From positions 1 through 42,759 of the IMG/VR virus record IMGVR_UViG_3300030107_003104: DNA of 42,759 nucleotides, one strand, 5' to 3'. The DNA is from a virus. Shown here one piece after another: positions 23,018 to 31,099 of the stretch; the first letter of the stretch is position 1; every line of letters starts with the position of its first letter. The notes under the pieces were generated by a model. It searched no databases. It saw only the letters and a list, made by a program, of their open reading frames with translations, and was not told where the DNA came from. A program made the translations under genes and the position numbers.

Positions 23018-25187
23018 ACTCCTTGCGACAGAAGATTTAATTGTAGAAAATAAGAAAGTAGAAACAGCAGCATTTAATGTTCATACTCGTGTCTTAACTC
23101 TTCCACAGTGGGACAGAGCAAGCAATAATGTATATGACATGCTTGTAAGTCATGAAGTAGGACATGCTCTTTATACACCTGATAGAGATTGGTTTACAGA
23201 ACCTGAGTGGATTGGACTCAACCAATCATTCGTGAATATTGTTGAGGATGTAAGAATTGAGAAATTGATGAAGCGTAGATATGCTGGTATCTCAAAGACA
23301 TTCTACAATGGATACCATGAACTATCTGATGAGGATTTCTTTGATGTAGAAGGTGTGGATGTTAATAAAATGAACCTTGCTGACAAGGTTAATCTATATT
23401 TCAAGATAGGTAATTTCTTAGATATTAAATTTACTGTTGAGGAAATGGTTCATGTAACTAACATAGATCATTGTGAAACATTTGATGAAGTATTAGTTGC
23501 TTCTAAGGCATTATTTGAGTACTGCCAGCAGGAGTTAGAGAAGAAGCAAAAAGAAGAGATGGAAGCAAATGTTGAGTCTATAACTGGTGGTGGTGAAGGT
23601 AAAGGAGATAGTGGTGAAGAGATTTCTAATGAGGGTGGAAGTATTGAAGATGAACTTGAAGATTCTGAGGAACCAAAAGAAGAAGAATCATTTGGTGGAA
23701 CTGCACAACAAGGTGGTAAAACTGGTGGTACAATTGGTGCTGATTTAGGTAGTGATCAGTTAGAGGTAGAGACTGCTGATTCATTAGCAGATGCACTTAA
23801 AGGTTTAACTAATATCGGTGCAGAAGAAAGCAGTTACTTTGAATTGCCAGAACTTGATTTAGATAATGTTATTATTTCTAATAAAGAAATTCATGACAAC
23901 ATGAAAACTTATTGGGCAGAAGAATTTGAGGGTATCAAGAATCGTTATGATATGATAGAAAATCCCAGTTATTTGGAAACTTTTGAAAAGAGATTTGAAG
24001 TAGTAGATGCTGATTTTATTAAGTTTAAAAGAAGTGCTCAGAAAGAAGTAAATTATCTTGTAAAAGAGTTTGAGTGTAAGAAGTCTGCTGATTCATATGC
24101 TCGTGCTACTACTGCTAGAACTGGAGTATTGGATTGCACTAAACTTCATACTTACAAGTACAATGAAGATTTATTTAAGAAAGTAACTACTCTTGCTGAT
24201 GGCAAAAATCATGGATTGATATTCATTCTTGATTGGAGTGGATCTATGCAGCATGTTCTTCATGATACAGTTAAGCAACTTTATAATCTATTATGGTTCT
24301 GTAAGAAGGTAAATATTCCTTTTGAAGTGTATGCTTTTACAAATGAGTATCCTAGAGGAAATGTAGATCATCATCATCAAATGATTTCAGCATATGAAAA
24401 GAAAGCAGGAGTTGCAATTATTGAATCAACATTCTCCTTGATGAATTTGTTTACAAGTAAAGTAAAGGGAAAAGAATTGGAAGAGCATATGAAGCATATC
24501 TTCCGTCTTTCTGCTAGATGTTATAGTAGAGATTATGGATTATATGGATTCCCTCTTGGAATGAATCTTTCTGGAACACCATTAAATGAAACATTAGTTG
24601 CTCTTCATCAAATACTTCCAAAGTTTCAAAAAGAGAATAACCTTCAAAAGGTTCAATGTGTGGTATTGACTGATGGTGAAGCAGCACCATTAAGATACAG
24701 TAAAGAATTTGATCGTAAGTGGGAAGACGAACCATTTTTGGGTAGTGCTTACATTAGTAATAATTCCTACTTAAGGAATCGTAAGACTGGATATACTTAT
24801 TCTTGTCAAGACTTAGGACATTGGGCAGATGTAACTGGTTTACTTCTTACTGATTTGAGACAAACTTTTCCTAATACTAATTTCATTGGAATTCGTGTCA
24901 TGGAATCTCGTGCTGCTGGACAATTTGTTCGCAGATATACTGGATATGAAGATGACAGATATGAGAGAACAATGAGTGTATGGAAAAAAGATAGAGCATT
25001 CTCTATTAAAGATGCTGGATATCATACTTACTTTGGATTGTGCTCAAGTGCATTATCTAATGATGATGAGTTTGAGGTACAACAAGATGCAACAAAAGCA
25101 CAAATCAAAAGAGCATTTGTTAAATCACTTAAAACCAAAAAGATGAATAAGAAGATTCTTGGTGAGTTTGTAGAACTTGTTGCTTGA
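22980..25187 (+). CDS. Metallopeptidase/VWA-domain protein, CobT-like
   Basis: The 735-residue protein has an N-terminal zinc-peptidase signature HEVGH (58-62) with NIVEDVRIEKLMKRR nearby supplying a likely third ligand. An acidic, Gly-rich linker spans about 190-265. A C-terminal von Willebrand A domain carries the MIDAS motif DWSGS (418-422) and VLTDGE. This order (acidic linker then MIDAS) is that of the cobaltochelatase subunit CobT. The CobS-like AAA+ gene is two genes downstream. Alternatives are a chelatase-like chaperone or a protease with MoxR-type partner; no CobN is seen. Confidence 0.85.
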   Translation: MTVKHEIKSQLAKLLATEDLIVENKKVETAAFNVHTRVLTLPQWDRASNNVYDMLVSHEVGHALYTPDRDWFTEPEWIGLNQSFVNIVEDVRIEKLMKRRYAGISKTFYNGYHELSDEDFFDVEGVDVNKMNLADKVNLYFKIGNFLDIKFTVEEMVHVTNIDHCETFDEVLVASKALFEYCQQELEKKQKEEMEANVESITGGGEGKGDSGEEISNEGGSIEDELEDSEEPKEEESFGGTAQQGGKTGGTIGADLGSDQLEVETADSLADALKGLTNIGAEESSYFELPELDLDNVIISNKEIHDNMKTYWAEEFEGIKNRYDMIENPSYLETFEKRFEVVDADFIKFKRSAQKEVNYLVKEFECKKSADSYARATTARTGVLDCTKLHTYKYNEDLFKKVTTLADGKNHGLIFILDWSGSMQHVLHDTVKQLYNLLWFCKKVNIPFEVYAFTNEYPRGNVDHHHQMISAYEKKAGVAIIESTFSLMNLFTSKVKGKELEEHMKHIFRLSARCYSRDYGLYGFPLGMNLSGTPLNETLVALHQILPKFQKENNLQKVQCVVLTDGEAAPLRYSKEFDRKWEDEPFLGSAYISNNSYLRNRKTGYTYSCQDLGHWADVTGLLLTDLRQTFPNTNFIGIRVMESRAAGQFVRRYTGYEDDRYERTMSVWKKDRAFSIKDAGYHTYFGLCSSALSNDDEFEVQQDATKAQIKRAFVKSLKTKKMNKKILGEFVELVA

Positions 25188-25193
25188 TAAATA
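25186..25193 (+). promoter_or_regulatory. Late promoter-like GATAAATA
   Basis: Overlaps the stop of the CobT-like gene, 23 nt before the ATG at 25217; seven of eight positions match TATAAATA. Confidence 0.45.
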
Positions 25194-25216
25194 CCCATAT
25201 AGTAATAAGTAAAAAC

Positions 25217-25495
25217 ATGTCAAAATTTGGAGATTTGCTTGGTGGGAAGACTGCACCTGCTGCTACACCACCAGCACCAGCACCAGTAGCAGAAAAACCA
25301 CCTGCTCCTCCTAAACCAGCACCAGTTGTTTCTAAAGCAGCACCTTTAAAGGAAGAACTCTTTAAGAAGTCTAAGGATGAATTAGAACAGATAGGTAGAG
25401 GTGTTGGTATTGAATTGGATAAGAGACTTTCTCATTCTAAGTTGGTTGTTGAACTTCAAACACATATAGAAAAGAATAAAGTTAAACTGGACTAG
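25217..25495 (+). CDS. Pro/Ala-rich protein with a SAP/Rho-N-like C-terminus
   Basis: ATG 25217 (MSKFGDLLGGK) is preferred over an in-frame ATG 33 nt earlier, because the earlier one overlaps a promoter-like element. The product has 92 residues. Residues about 10-45 are Ala/Pro/Lys low-complexity. Residues about 50-85 (ELFKKSKDELEQIGRGVGI, then SHSKLVVELQTHI) resemble a SAP or Rho-N helix-turn-helix. It lies between the CobT-like and CobS-like genes and may be a DNA/RNA-binding adapter for them. Confidence 0.65.
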   Translation: MSKFGDLLGGKTAPAATPPAPAPVAEKPPAPPKPAPVVSKAAPLKEELFKKSKDELEQIGRGVGIELDKRLSHSKLVVELQTHIEKNKVKLD

Positions 25496-25517
25496 TCCAA
25501 TTAAATAAGTGTCTACT

Positions 25518-25540
25518 GGGGGTACTACACCCCCTTTTTT
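25518..25540 (+). terminator. Rho-independent terminator
   Basis: GGGGGT pairs with ACCCCC across a 5-nt loop, followed by six T. It ends the unit carrying the CobT-like gene and isolates the CobS-like gene, which has its own late-type element. Confidence 0.9.
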
Positions 25541-25556
25541 ATTGGTATACTACGTA

Positions 25557-25564
25557 TATAAATA
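25557..25564 (+). promoter_or_regulatory. T4-type late promoter element TATAAATA before cobS
   Basis: Exact TATAAATA just after a terminator. It is only 13 nt before the ATG at 25578, so the leader would be very short. Confidence 0.55.
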
Positions 25565-25577
25565 AATCACTTACATC

Positions 25578-26693
25578 ATGACTTTTGAACTTAAGATGAC
25601 AGAGCAGCAAGCAATTGATGGATTGAGAAGTACATACGGATCAGAATTTACTGCTGCTGACGTTAAAGCATTTTGTGCTATGAATGACATAGGTTATTCA
25701 ACAGTAACTAAGAAAATACAGAAATATAAAGTATCTAAAGGTAAGTGGAATCTAGAAATAACTCAAGAAAAAGTAGATCAAATTGAGAATTCATATGCTG
25801 CACCTTCAGTAGAACCAGTTGTAGAAAGAAATTTGGTTCCTGAAGTTGATGATACTTTTGTCAAGTTTGGTTCATTCAATGACGTTAGAAGTATAATCAA
25901 ATCTAAGCAATTTTATCCATCATTCATTACTGGATTATCTGGTAATGGTAAAACATTCTCTGTAGAACAAGCATGTGCTCAGTTGAAAAGAGAACTTATT
26001 CGTGTAAACATTACAATAGAAACTGATGAAGATGATCTTATTGGCGGTTTCCGTCTTGTTAATGGCGAAACCGTATGGCACAATGGCCCAGTCATTGAAG
26101 CACTCGAACGAGGTGCAATATTGCTTCTTGATGAAATCGACCTTGCATCAAACAAGATTCTCTGCCTTCAGAGCATACTTGAAGGAAATGGAATTTTTCT
26201 TAAGAAAATTGGACGGTTCATTAAACCAGCAGCAGGATTCAACGTCATCGCTACCGCAAATACTAAGGGTAAAGGTTCAGACGATGGACGATTCATTGGA
26301 ACTAATGTGCTTAATGAAGCCTTCCTTGAGCGATTCCCAGTTACCTTTGAGCAAGAGTATCCTACCCCCTCAGTAGAATCTAAAATCTTAGGTGGAGTTG
26401 CTGCTAAGTTGGGTGTTACTGATACCGACTTCTGTAAGAGATTGGTTGATTGGGGTGACATCATTCGTAAAACATTCTATGATGGTGGTATCGAAGAGAT
26501 CATCAGCACTCGTAGATTGGTTCACATTGTTCGTGCATTTTCTATCTTTGGTAAGAAAGAGAAGGCAATTGAAGTTTGTATAAATCGTTTTGACGATGAG
26601 ACTAAGCAAGCATTCCTTGAATTATATGATAAGGTAGATGCTGATTTTAACCTAAACACTGGAGATAAGAATGAATCTGTGGAAAGAGTATAA
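25578..26693 (+). CDS. cobS: CobS-like AAA+ ATPase
   Basis: The 371-residue MoxR/CobS-type ATPase has Walker A GLSGNGKT (119-126), the segment LIGGFRLVNGETVW seen in CobS, Walker B LLLDEID (182-188), sensor 1 VIATANTKGKG and an arginine-finger region NEAFLERF. cobS is a conserved cyanophage gene annotated for the last stage of cobalamin synthesis (cobalt insertion). The N-terminal 100 residues look like a small helical adapter. Bases 26040-26360 are C-rich at codon third positions. Confidence 0.92.
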   Translation: MTFELKMTEQQAIDGLRSTYGSEFTAADVKAFCAMNDIGYSTVTKKIQKYKVSKGKWNLEITQEKVDQIENSYAAPSVEPVVERNLVPEVDDTFVKFGSFNDVRSIIKSKQFYPSFITGLSGNGKTFSVEQACAQLKRELIRVNITIETDEDDLIGGFRLVNGETVWHNGPVIEALERGAILLLDEIDLASNKILCLQSILEGNGIFLKKIGRFIKPAAGFNVIATANTKGKGSDDGRFIGTNVLNEAFLERFPVTFEQEYPTPSVESKILGGVAAKLGVTDTDFCKRLVDWGDIIRKTFYDGGIEEIISTRRLVHIVRAFSIFGKKEKAIEVCINRFDDETKQAFLELYDKVDADFNLNTGDKNESVERV

Positions 26694-27294
26694 GGATGTA
26701 TTGCATGACACTATCGACCTTCACAATGGGGTTGGTAGTGTCTGGGCAAATTGGGAAAGTAAGAAAACTTATCTTACTGCTAAAACATACACTCATCCTT
26801 ATATAATTAAATCTAGAGAGGTAGAAATCTGGAATGAGAAAACTTGTATTTACAACAACATCATCTATCCAAAGACTGGGAGTAACCTTCCCTGTTTTGG
26901 TATGGATCTTATGGGATTTAACGAAAACAGGGTCATAATAGTATTTGACTATCAACATCCTGTAGAGAATTATTTGTTTTCTGTAGAGGGTTTACCTAAA
27001 GCAGAAAAGGATTATAGATTTTTTGAGATGGGTAATCATTTCTCAGAGAATATTTTTGTTAGGTATTGTAAGATGGAAGAAGTAAATGCTTATCTATCTA
27101 CATTTAAGGAATACTTGACTAAGTACAAAGATATGCTAGAATTAGAAAAACCCACTGGTACTGATACTAGTGAGTATAAAGACTTTGATGCTTATATGAC
27201 TAGACTTGATCCTGTATCAGGATATCTAAAAGGTAAGTTTGGTGAAGATAAAGCAGAAAGTTTAGTTAACGATTTCTTATTTGAATATGGTTAA
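26671..27294 (+). CDS. pebS: Phycoerythrobilin synthase PebS (ferredoxin-dependent bilin reductase)
   Basis: The 207-residue protein is strongly like cyanophage PebS: NIIYPKTGSNLPCFGMDLM, the FDYQHP motif (Asp93, matching the catalytic Asp of the family), FFEMGNHFSENIFVRYCK and SGYLKGKFG near the C-terminus. PebS reduces biliverdin IX-alpha in two steps to phycoerythrobilin with host ferredoxin. An LDP aspartate just before SGY matches the second catalytic Asp. The related phage PcyX is less likely. No heme oxygenase is in the window. It overlaps cobS by 23 nt and the next gene by 8 nt. Confidence 0.93.
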   Translation: MNLWKEYKDVLHDTIDLHNGVGSVWANWESKKTYLTAKTYTHPYIIKSREVEIWNEKTCIYNNIIYPKTGSNLPCFGMDLMGFNENRVIIVFDYQHPVENYLFSVEGLPKAEKDYRFFEMGNHFSENIFVRYCKMEEVNAYLSTFKEYLTKYKDMLELEKPTGTDTSEYKDFDAYMTRLDPVSGYLKGKFGEDKAESLVNDFLFEYG

Positions 27295-27913
27295 TTCTTG
27301 GAGTTTACTTTACGACGAAATGTACGGACCTGAAGACGAAGCAGCAAATCTTAAAGAGTGGAAAGAAAAACAATTAGCACAGGGAAAACCTATGACTGAT
27401 GATGCTACTGGTATTACAGAATATCCACCAGATTATATTACTGGTGTAAGTATCGGTCAACATGAGGGATTCGATTCAACCCCTCTTGGTTCTTTTGAAG
27501 AGTTGAATCTAAATATACATGCAAATTCACCATACAATAGTGGGTACGAGCAAGAATTCTATAAGGAGGAATTAGAAAAGAAAATGACAGACAGTAGGAA
27601 CAAGTATCATGAAAAGGAGATACTCCAAGATGTAGAAGAGTATGTATCACGTACTTATAATGGGCATTATACAGGTACTAAACATGAGTATCGTAATGTT
27701 CAGACAATAGACTTAATGGCATCTAGAGATCTTGCATCTGATTTCTGTCAAGCAAACATACTTAAGTATGGTAGTCGCTATGGAAGTAAAGATGGGAAGA
27801 ATAAGAAAGACTTGCTAAAAGTTATTCATTATGCTATGCTACTCTTACATTTCGATGAGCATTACGGAAAACCTTCCATGACATCTGGAAACATCGATCA
27901 TAACATGCCTTAA
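27287..27913 (+). CDS. Protein with a C-terminal DUF3310-like domain
   Basis: ATG 27287 is preferred over an in-frame TTG two codons earlier. The product has 208 residues. Residues about 1-110 are acidic and not recognised. The C-terminal part (VQTIDLMASRDLASDFCQ, then ILKYGSRYGSKDGKNKKDLLKVI) resembles the phage DUF3310 pattern of an acidic helix followed by a K-Y-x-x-R-x-G turn. DUF3310 is a common small phage domain of uncertain role, sometimes labelled nucleotide kinase. It overlaps pebS and precedes the clamp gene. Confidence 0.65.
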   Translation: MVNSWSLLYDEMYGPEDEAANLKEWKEKQLAQGKPMTDDATGITEYPPDYITGVSIGQHEGFDSTPLGSFEELNLNIHANSPYNSGYEQEFYKEELEKKMTDSRNKYHEKEILQDVEEYVSRTYNGHYTGTKHEYRNVQTIDLMASRDLASDFCQANILKYGSRYGSKDGKNKKDLLKVIHYAMLLLHFDEHYGKPSMTSGNIDHNMP

Positions 27914-27939
27914 ATATGAAATTGCGTGAAAACATTACT

Positions 27940-28605
27940 ATGAATTTATCGGACAAAACATTAACCATTCTCAAAAACTTTGCTGGTGTTAATAATTCTA
28001 TTCTTGTAAAGAAAGGAAATCAGTTGCGTACTATTTCAGTTGCAAAAAATATTCTTGCAGAAGCAGAGATTGAAGAAGATTTTCCTCGTGAATTTGGTAT
28101 CTATGATTTGAATCAATTCCTTAATGGATTGAGTCTTCATCAAGATCCTGATTTAGATTTTGAGAATGATACTTATCTTAATATTCGTGAGGGTAAGCGT
28201 AGAGCAAAGTATTTCTTTGCAGATCCTCAAGTTATTATTGCTCCACCTGAGAAAGAGATTACACTTCCATCAGAAGATGTTCATTTTCAATTAGAGAGTC
28301 AGTCATTAGATAGGTTACTTAAGGCAGCAGCAGTATATCAATTACCAGATTTCTCTGTAATTGGTGAGGCAGGTGTTGTTAAACTTGTTGTTCGTGATAA
28401 GAAGAATGATACATCAAATAGTTATTCTGTTGTTGTAGGTGAAACTGATAAGGAGTTTGTATTCAACTTTAAAGTTGAGAATATTAAAATTATTCCTGGA
28501 TCATATGATGTAGTAGTATCAAGTAAATTACTATCACAATTCACTAATAGTCAGTATAATTTGAAGTATTTTATTGCACTTGAACCTGATTCAACATTTG
28601 GATAA
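27940..28605 (+). CDS. 45: DNA polymerase sliding clamp gp45
   Basis: The start is placed at ATG 27940 (MNLSDKTLTILKNFAG), which aligns with the T4 gp45 N-terminus MKLSKDTTALLKNFA; an in-frame ATG at 27916 would add eight residues. The protein then has about 221 residues (T4, 228). It shows the clamp pattern FGIYDLNQFLNGLSL and the C-terminal FIALEPDST. The trimeric clamp tethers gp43 and, in T4, activates late transcription. It begins the replisome cluster. Confidence 0.95.
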   Translation: MNLSDKTLTILKNFAGVNNSILVKKGNQLRTISVAKNILAEAEIEEDFPREFGIYDLNQFLNGLSLHQDPDLDFENDTYLNIREGKRRAKYFFADPQVIIAPPEKEITLPSEDVHFQLESQSLDRLLKAAAVYQLPDFSVIGEAGVVKLVVRDKKNDTSNSYSVVVGETDKEFVFNFKVENIKIIPGSYDVVVSSKLLSQFTNSQYNLKYFIALEPDSTFG

Positions 28606-28811
28606 TGAAAGTATCTAAACAAGTAGAAGATAGTGTATCAGAAGCTATTTCTAGTCTTCGTAATGCATTAGCATTTGCAGCAAGATCTGAAGAACCATAC
28701 ATTGCAAAACATATTGCAGATAAGATTATGGAACTTGATAGTCTTATTAAAGTCAATCAACTATTAGATGATTTGGAGGAAATTCGTGAGACTGACACAA
28801 GAAGTAATTGA
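28605..28811 (+). CDS. 68-aa helical protein of unknown function
   Basis: Starts in the gp45 stop (TAATG). The product (SVSEAISSLRNALAFAARS, then IADKIMELDSLIKV) is predicted all-helical, possibly a helical hairpin. Its 3' end carries the ribosome site and GTG start of the next gene, so the two are coupled. Not recognised. Confidence 0.7.
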   Translation: MKVSKQVEDSVSEAISSLRNALAFAARSEEPYIAKHIADKIMELDSLIKVNQLLDDLEEIRETDTRSN

Positions 28812-28965
28812 AAAGATTCAATTAGCAATGACTCACACCAAAATGAATGGTGAAACTAATTGGAAAGATGGTGATGAGATTGATGTGTGTCTTGGTGGCA
28901 CATTTGCAGGAGATAAATTTATTAGTATAATAAACAGAACTCGTAGTAATACTACTAAACAATGA
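28786..28965 (+). CDS. 59-aa protein of unknown function (GTG start)
   Basis: GTG 28786 is chosen because GGAGGA (28775-28780) lies 5 nt upstream, while the in-frame ATG at 28768 has no ribosome site. The product starts MRLTQEVIEKIQLAM, followed by WKDGDEIDVCLGG. It overlaps the previous gene by 26 nt and purS by 4 nt. Function unknown. Confidence 0.65.
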   Translation: MRLTQEVIEKIQLAMTHTKMNGETNWKDGDEIDVCLGGTFAGDKFISIINRTRSNTTKQ

Positions 28966-29285
28966 AATTTAAAGCAACTGTATTTGTAAAATTAAGAGGA
29001 TCGGTATCTGATGCTGCTGGTAATGCTGTGATGAATAATACTCATAGAGTTGCCCCTAAACTTAAATCAAATCTATTACGAATTGGTAAGTGTATTGATT
29101 ATTGGTTTGAGGCAGAAGATTACGAAACAGCAGAGGATGAGTTGTATAAACTTAGTGATTTGTTATTGGCAAATACTGTAGTAGAAGATTGGAGTTATGA
29201 ATTATCGGAGACTGAAGAAACTGGTATAGGAAATATATCAAATTCCAATGCTGGTACTTCAAAACATTCTATATTTGAATCATGA
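28962..29285 (+). CDS. purS: Phosphoribosylformylglycinamidine synthase subunit PurS
   Basis: Residues 1-84 follow the PurS pattern: FKATVFVKLRGSVSDAAGNAV, then LLRIGKCIDYWFEAED and LLANTVVEDWSYEL. PurS is the small subunit of the PurL/PurQ/PurS complex of purine synthesis. The product has 107 residues against about 80 in bacteria; the last 22 are a Ser/Glu/Asn-rich tail. It starts at ATG 28962 in an ATGA overlap. purC follows two genes later, so the phage supplies at least two purine steps here; purL and purQ are not in the window. Confidence 0.88.
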   Translation: MKFKATVFVKLRGSVSDAAGNAVMNNTHRVAPKLKSNLLRIGKCIDYWFEAEDYETAEDELYKLSDLLLANTVVEDWSYELSETEETGIGNISNSNAGTSKHSIFES

Positions 29286-29482
29286 TTGCTAAAAGAATAG
29301 TCTCTCGTGAATATATCAAAGATATTCCTAATTGGGAGAAAACTTATCTCAAAGATATGAGGGATAAATTGTCGAAAAGACAAATAGAATTACTTGAGGG
29401 TGCTGATTTAAAATCACACGAAGGGATGATGTATGGTTCAATGTATGCTGATTGGAAAAGGAGGGTATGTGATGAAAACTGA
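29282..29482 (+). CDS. 66-aa protein of unknown function
   Basis: Starts in the purS stop region (ATGA overlap). The product is basic in its first half and includes DKLSKRQIELLEG, a helix, then GMMYGSMYADWKRRV. No Cys pairs or membrane segment. Its 3' end overlaps the purC start by 11 nt, so the unit is coupled. Not recognised. Confidence 0.65.
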   Translation: MIAKRIVSREYIKDIPNWEKTYLKDMRDKLSKRQIELLEGADLKSHEGMMYGSMYADWKRRVCDEN

Positions 29483-30161
29483 AATTATAAAGGGGAAGGT
29501 AAAAACTGTATTTACTACGTCTGAACCAGATAAAGTTCTTATACAATATGAGAATAAAGTAACTGCTGGTAATGGTGAAAAGGAATTAATAATAGAAGAT
29601 AAGGGTCGTATCTGTTGTGAAATTTCTTCTATCATTTTTGAAAAATTAGAAGCAGAAGGAATTAAAACCCATTATCTTAGTATGATCCCTGAAAGGATTA
29701 TGTCATGTAAGAAGGTGAATATTATTCCCCTTGAAGTTATAGTGAGAAATATTTCTGCTGGTTCTATTTGTAGACAGACTACTATACCAGAAGGTAAATT
29801 GTTAATGTCACCTTTAGTTGAATTTCATTTGAAGGATGATAGTAAAAATGATCCACTTCTTACATATGATAGAATGAAATTAATGGGATATGATGCAGAG
29901 GAATTTATTGGAACTGCTTTAGAAATTAATCGTCATTTGATAAAGATATTTTATAATATTGGTTTTGATTTAGTTGATTTCAAAATAGAATTTGGTGATG
30001 ATAGTGAAGGTAATTTACTTCTTGCTGATGAGATAAGTCCTGATAGTTGCAGGTTATGGAAAGTAGGAACAACAGAAAGTTTTGATAAGGACTTGTTTAG
30101 AAACGATAAAGGTGATATAGTAGAAGCATATAAGCACATTTTGAATAAACTTAGAGAATGA
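29472..30161 (+). CDS. purC: SAICAR synthetase PurC
   Basis: ATG 29472 (MKTEIIKGKVKTVF) is chosen over an earlier in-frame ATG because it has a GGAGG site upstream and fits the family N-terminus. The 229-residue product has the PurC hallmarks: VTAGNGEKE, IPLEVIVRNISAGS (ribonucleotide-binding strand), DDSKNDPLLT and LADEISPDSCRLW. It converts CAIR and aspartate to SAICAR with ATP. Bacterial PurC is about 240 residues, so it is complete. gp44 follows with a 4-nt overlap. Confidence 0.95.
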   Translation: MKTEIIKGKVKTVFTTSEPDKVLIQYENKVTAGNGEKELIIEDKGRICCEISSIIFEKLEAEGIKTHYLSMIPERIMSCKKVNIIPLEVIVRNISAGSICRQTTIPEGKLLMSPLVEFHLKDDSKNDPLLTYDRMKLMGYDAEEFIGTALEINRHLIKIFYNIGFDLVDFKIEFGDDSEGNLLLADEISPDSCRLWKVGTTESFDKDLFRNDKGDIVEAYKHILNKLRE

Positions 30162-31099
30162 GTGACTTTATTTGGGTTGAAAAATATCGTCCCCAAAAGA
30201 TTGAAGATTGTATTCTCCCAGAGAGTATTAAGAAAACCTTTAGTGATTTTCTAAATAAGGGTGAAATACCAAATATGCTTCTTGCAGGACCGCCAGGTGT
30301 TGGTAAGACTACTGTGGCAAAAGCACTCTGTAAGGAGTTAGGAGTAGACTATTATGTCATTAATGGATCGGATGAAGGCAGGTTTCTTGACACTGTTCGG
30401 ACGAACGCCAAGAACTTCGCATCTACAGTCTCTCTTACAAGCGAGTCGAAGCATAAAGTCATCATCATCGATGAAGCAGACAATACCACTTCCGACGTAC
30501 AGCTCCTCCTTAGAGCGTCTATTGAGGAGTTCTCCAAAAACTGCAGATTCATTTTCACTTGCAATTACAAAAATAAAATCATTGAACCCCTCCATTCGAG
30601 ATGCGTTGTGGTTGAGTTCGGTATTCAGTCTAAACATAAGCAAAAGATTGCGATAGATTTCTTTAATAGACTTGGTTATATTCTGGAGCAAGAAAGGGTT
30701 GAGTTTGATAAGAAAGTACTTGCTGAACTTATTAATAAGCATTTCCCTGATTGGAGAAGAATATTAAATGAGTGTCAAAGATATTCAGTTAGTGGTAAGA
30801 TAGATAGTGGTATCTTGGCAGCATTTTCAGATGTTGCTGTAGATGATTTAATCACTAGTCTAAAACAAAAGAACTTCCCTGAAGTTCGTAAGTGGGTTGT
30901 TGCCAATCTCGACAATGGGATTGATATACTTTTTAGGAGGATTTATGATAAGCTCTATACTGCATTGGTCTCTACTAGCATTCCTGCTGCTGTTTTGGTT
31001 ATTGCTAAGTATCAATACCAAATGGCTTTTGTGGCGGATCAGGAGATAAATATGCTTGCTTGTTTAACTGAAATTATGGTTGAATGCGAATTTAAATGA
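30158..31099 (+). CDS. 44: Clamp loader large subunit gp44
   Basis: The 313-residue AAA+ protein (T4 gp44, 319) carries Walker A GPPGVGKTT near residues 44-52, Walker B IIIDEADN and the SRC-type arginine-finger motif HSRC. It starts WVEKYRPQKIEDCILP, the RFC-box form. With gp62 it loads gp45. A tract of about 250 nt (30370-30620), covering Walker B to SRC, switches to C- and G-ending codons unlike the AT-ending flanks. Confidence 0.97.
   Translation: MSDFIWVEKYRPQKIEDCILPESIKKTFSDFLNKGEIPNMLLAGPPGVGKTTVAKALCKELGVDYYVINGSDEGRFLDTVRTNAKNFASTVSLTSESKHKVIIIDEADNTTSDVQLLLRASIEEFSKNCRFIFTCNYKNKIIEPLHSRCVVVEFGIQSKHKQKIAIDFFNRLGYILEQERVEFDKKVLAELINKHFPDWRRILNECQRYSVSGKIDSGILAAFSDVAVDDLITSLKQKNFPEVRKWVVANLDNGIDILFRRIYDKLYTALVSTSIPAAVLVIAKYQYQMAFVADQEINMLACLTEIMVECEFK

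Noticed and set aside
26026-26376. 116-codon + strand ORF inside cobS
   Set aside because: Alternative frame of the C-rich cobS tract; no ribosome site, and cobS motifs are in the other frame.
30338-30742. 134-codon - strand ORF inside gp44
   Set aside because: Antisense shadow of the C-rich codon tract of gp44; no start signals and gp44 is clearly real.
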